A DNA stretch of 64,000 bases. It comes from DTKY01 sp037440765. Its GTDB lineage: Bacteria > Acidobacteriota > Terriglobia > Bryobacterales > Bryobacteraceae. The stretch is taken from NCBI GenBank assembly GCA_037440765.1, contig JBBITL010000022.1, forward strand, positions 1-64,000, read 5' to 3'. Shown in pieces: positions 62,140 to 64,000 of this stretch. Within the stretch, counting starts at the first letter, position 1. Every line of letters starts with the position of its first letter. The notes beneath the pieces are model-generated. The model worked only from the letters and a program-made list of their open reading frames with translations, was not told the origin of the DNA and did not search any database. The translations under genes and the position numbers were made by a program.

Positions 62140-64000
62140 ATGGAGTGCCTGGACCGCAAGGTAATCCGCGACCTTCTGCACATGCGCGGCCAGGCGCTCG
62201 CCATCGCGCTGGTGATCGCGGGCGGCGCGGCGACCTACATCATGTCGGCGAGCACGCTCGACACGCTAAGGGCCACGCGCGACGCCTACTACAGCGAATA
62301 CCGTTTCGCCGATGTGTTCGCGCAATTGACGCGGGCGCCGGCGAGCCTGCGCGGCCGCATCGAAGAGATCCCCGGCGTGCGGCAGGTGGAAACCCGGGTA
62401 CTGGCTTCGGCCAGACTGGATATCGCCGGATTCCCGGAGCCGGCCAGCGGGCAGATCGTGTCGCTGCCGGCGGCCGGCCCGCTGCTGAATCGGCTGTTTC
62501 TGCGCTCGGGCCGGCTGCCGGATCCGCTGCGCGACAACGAGGTGGTTGCCGGCGAACCGTTCGCCGAGGCGCACAACTTCGCCGTGGGGGATCGCCTGGC
62601 GGCCGTCATTCACGGACGCCGCCGGGAGTTGACCATCGTGGGAATCGCCCTCTCGCCCGAGTTCATTCTCCAGGCGCAGCCCGGCAGCATGGTTCCCGAC
62701 TTCAAGACCTTCGGCATCCTCTGGATGTCGCAGGAGGCCCTGGAAGCCGCCTGCAACATGGAGGGCGCTTTCAACAGCCTGGCGCTGACCCTGACCAGGG
62801 ACGCCGTGTTACAGGACGTAGTCGGCCGCCTGGACGCGCTGCTCGCGCCCTACGGCGGCCGGGGCGCCCACGGCCGCGCCGAACAGATGTCGCACCGGTT
62901 TCTCTCCGACGAGTTCCGGGGGCTTCAGCAGATGGCCACCATTTTCCCGGTCATCTTCTACGGCGTCGCCGCGTTCCTGCTGAACGTGGTGGTCACGCGC
63001 CTGGTCGCCTCGCAGCGTGAACAGGCTGCCGTGCTGAAAGCGTTCGGGTACACGACGTTCGACATCGTGGTTCACTATCTGAAACTCATCGTGGTGGTGG
63101 TGCTCATGGGGGTCGCAGGGGGCATGGCCCTGGGCACCTGGATGGGGCGCGCCATGAGCGGGCTCTACATGGAGTACTACCGCTTTCCGTTCCTCATCTA
63201 TTTGGTCGAGCCGGGCGTGTTCGCGACCGCCGCCTTGGTCGGCACGCTGGCGGCGGTGTTGGGGGCCGTCTATTCCGTTTTCAAAGGAGCAAGACTGGCG
63301 CCAGCCGTGGCCATGCAGCCGCCTTCCCCGCCGAAATACCGCCGGAGCGTGCTGGAGGGGTTTCCGGGCGCCCGGCGCCTCTCCCAATCCGCCCGCATGA
63401 TCGTACGCAACATCGAGCGGCGCCCGCTGAAAGCCCTCTTCACGGTGGTGGGTACGGCCATGGCGTGCGCCATCCTGGTGCTCGGCGGGTTCTTCTACGA
63501 CGCTTTCGACCACATGGTGGAGACCCAGTTCAAGCTGGCGCAGAGCGACGACGTGGCCGTCACTTTCGTGGAGCCGACCCCGCGAAGAGCGGTTTATTCG
63601 CTCACCTCGCTGCCGGGAATCGAGTACGTCGAACCTTTCCGGACGGTTCCGGTGCGCCTGCGCCATCATCACCGCAGCCAGCGCACGGCGATCCAGGGCC
63701 TGGTGGAAAACGGCCGCCTGCGCCGGCTGCTCAACAGCGATCTGGCGCCCGTGGAACTGCCGGCGTCGGGCATTGTGCTGACGGACTACCTGGCCTCAAC
63801 GCTCGGCGCGGCGCCGGGCGACATGATTACCGTCGACGTTCTCGAAGGCCGCCGCCAGACAGTCGAGGCGCCGCTGGCGGCAACCGTCAAGGAGTATGTC
63901 GGCGTCTCCGCCTACATGCGGATCGGCGCGCTGAACGCGCTGATGCGCGAGGGGCCGGCCATATCCGGCGCCTTCCTGCAAACGGACCGGGATCTGAACG
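62140..64000 (+). CDS. FtsX/MacB-type ABC permease, 3' end outside the window
   Basis: The frame opens at ATG 62140 and stays open for over 620 codons to the window end. It has an N-terminal helix (ALAIALVIAGGAATYIMSAS), a MacB-type periplasmic core (ELTIVGIALSPEFILQAQPG), then an FtsX helix block (MATIFPVIFYGVAAFLLNVV, LIVVVVLMGVAGGMALGTWM, TAALVGTLAAVLGAVYSVF). A second half repeats this (PLKALFTVVGTAMACAILVL). The duplicated architecture, about 800 residues when complete, is typical of the DevC/YhgE-free FtsX permease family. It is paired with the ATPase just upstream. Confidence 0.88.
   Translation, partial: MECLDRKVIRDLLHMRGQALAIALVIAGGAATYIMSASTLDTLRATRDAYYSEYRFADVFAQLTRAPASLRGRIEEIPGVRQVETRVLASARLDIAGFPEPASGQIVSLPAAGPLLNRLFLRSGRLPDPLRDNEVVAGEPFAEAHNFAVGDRLAAVIHGRRRELTIVGIALSPEFILQAQPGSMVPDFKTFGILWMSQEALEAACNMEGAFNSLALTLTRDAVLQDVVGRLDALLAPYGGRGAHGRAEQMSHRFLSDEFRGLQQMATIFPVIFYGVAAFLLNVVVTRLVASQREQAAVLKAFGYTTFDIVVHYLKLIVVVVLMGVAGGMALGTWMGRAMSGLYMEYYRFPFLIYLVEPGVFATAALVGTLAAVLGAVYSVFKGARLAPAVAMQPPSPPKYRRSVLEGFPGARRLSQSARMIVRNIERRPLKALFTVVGTAMACAILVLGGFFYDAFDHMVETQFKLAQSDDVAVTFVEPTPRRAVYSLTSLPGIEYVEPFRTVPVRLRHHHRSQRTAIQGLVENGRLRRLLNSDLAPVELPASGIVLTDYLASTLGAAPGDMITVDVLEGRRQTVEAPLAATVKEYVGVSAYMRIGALNALMREGPAISGAFLQTDRDLN

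Overview
The window is a high-GC, densely packed chromosomal segment. It most likely comes from an Acidobacteriota of the Solibacter/Bryobacter type. This is inferred from family content: an Oar-like outer-membrane receptor paired with a secreted VWA-like protein, a FecR protein with a tyrosine/tryptophan-rich middle and an Arg/Pro/Ala-rich tail, IPT/TIG-type C-terminal domains, carboxypeptidase-regulatory-like repeats, a bacterial ACE-like M2 peptidase and a MoxR-DUF58-VWA-DUF4159 operon. A 100-N gap shows it is draft sequence. I saw no rRNA, tRNA, CRISPR array or prophage.

Layout. 1-0.6 kb: remnant of an IS66-family element. 0.7-5.8 kb (minus): nagA, a fused two-half M16 peptidase and a CE1-like esterase. 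6.0-8.6 kb: ilvE, a HAD phosphatase and an FkbM-like protein. 8.6-11.3 kb (minus): a NapH-NapG fusion polyferredoxin with a Tat-type QueG/RdhA-like Fe-S protein. 11.6-16.6 kb: a UbiD decarboxylase, then a secreted helical protein, a histidine kinase and an NtrC-type regulator. 16.7-20.4 kb (minus): Oar-like receptor and its VWA-like partner. 20.5-24.6 kb: M2 peptidase, a doubly frameshifted secreted protein and a VapBC-type toxin-antitoxin pair with an operator-like palindrome. 24.7-26.3 kb (minus): B12-binding-type radical SAM protein.

26.5-40.4 kb is the most striking region: eight co-directional, nearly contiguous genes. They encode a DUF4159 protein, a large VWA/GATase-like membrane protein, a caspase-like protein whose nucleophile cysteine appears to be serine, a TPR/metallopeptidase-MA protein, a MoxR ATPase, a DUF58 protein, a BatA-like VWA protein and a DUF4175-like giant with collagen-type GQQ repeats. 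The assembly gap lies inside the first GQQ tract. Its two edges are the same 55 bp, and collapsing them restores one open frame.

40.5-54.2 kb: purU between two small secreted paralogue-like proteins, a matrixin-type metalloprotease with a partner, an Nramp-UspA fusion, a YfhO-like membrane protein, a frameshifted carboxypeptidase-regulatory-like protein between two 38-bp direct repeats, and the FecR protein with a strong terminator. 54.3-64 kb (plus): larC-metG-tatD with overlapping stops and starts, a DHH phosphoesterase, a duplicated S41 protease, and an ABC exporter ATPase whose permease runs off the window end.

Several genes carry likely disruptions: two compensating frameshifts near 23.2-23.3 kb, one in an A-run at 49,942 and a possible nonsense codon near 7,714. 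They could be assembly errors or true decay, and the sequence alone cannot tell which.
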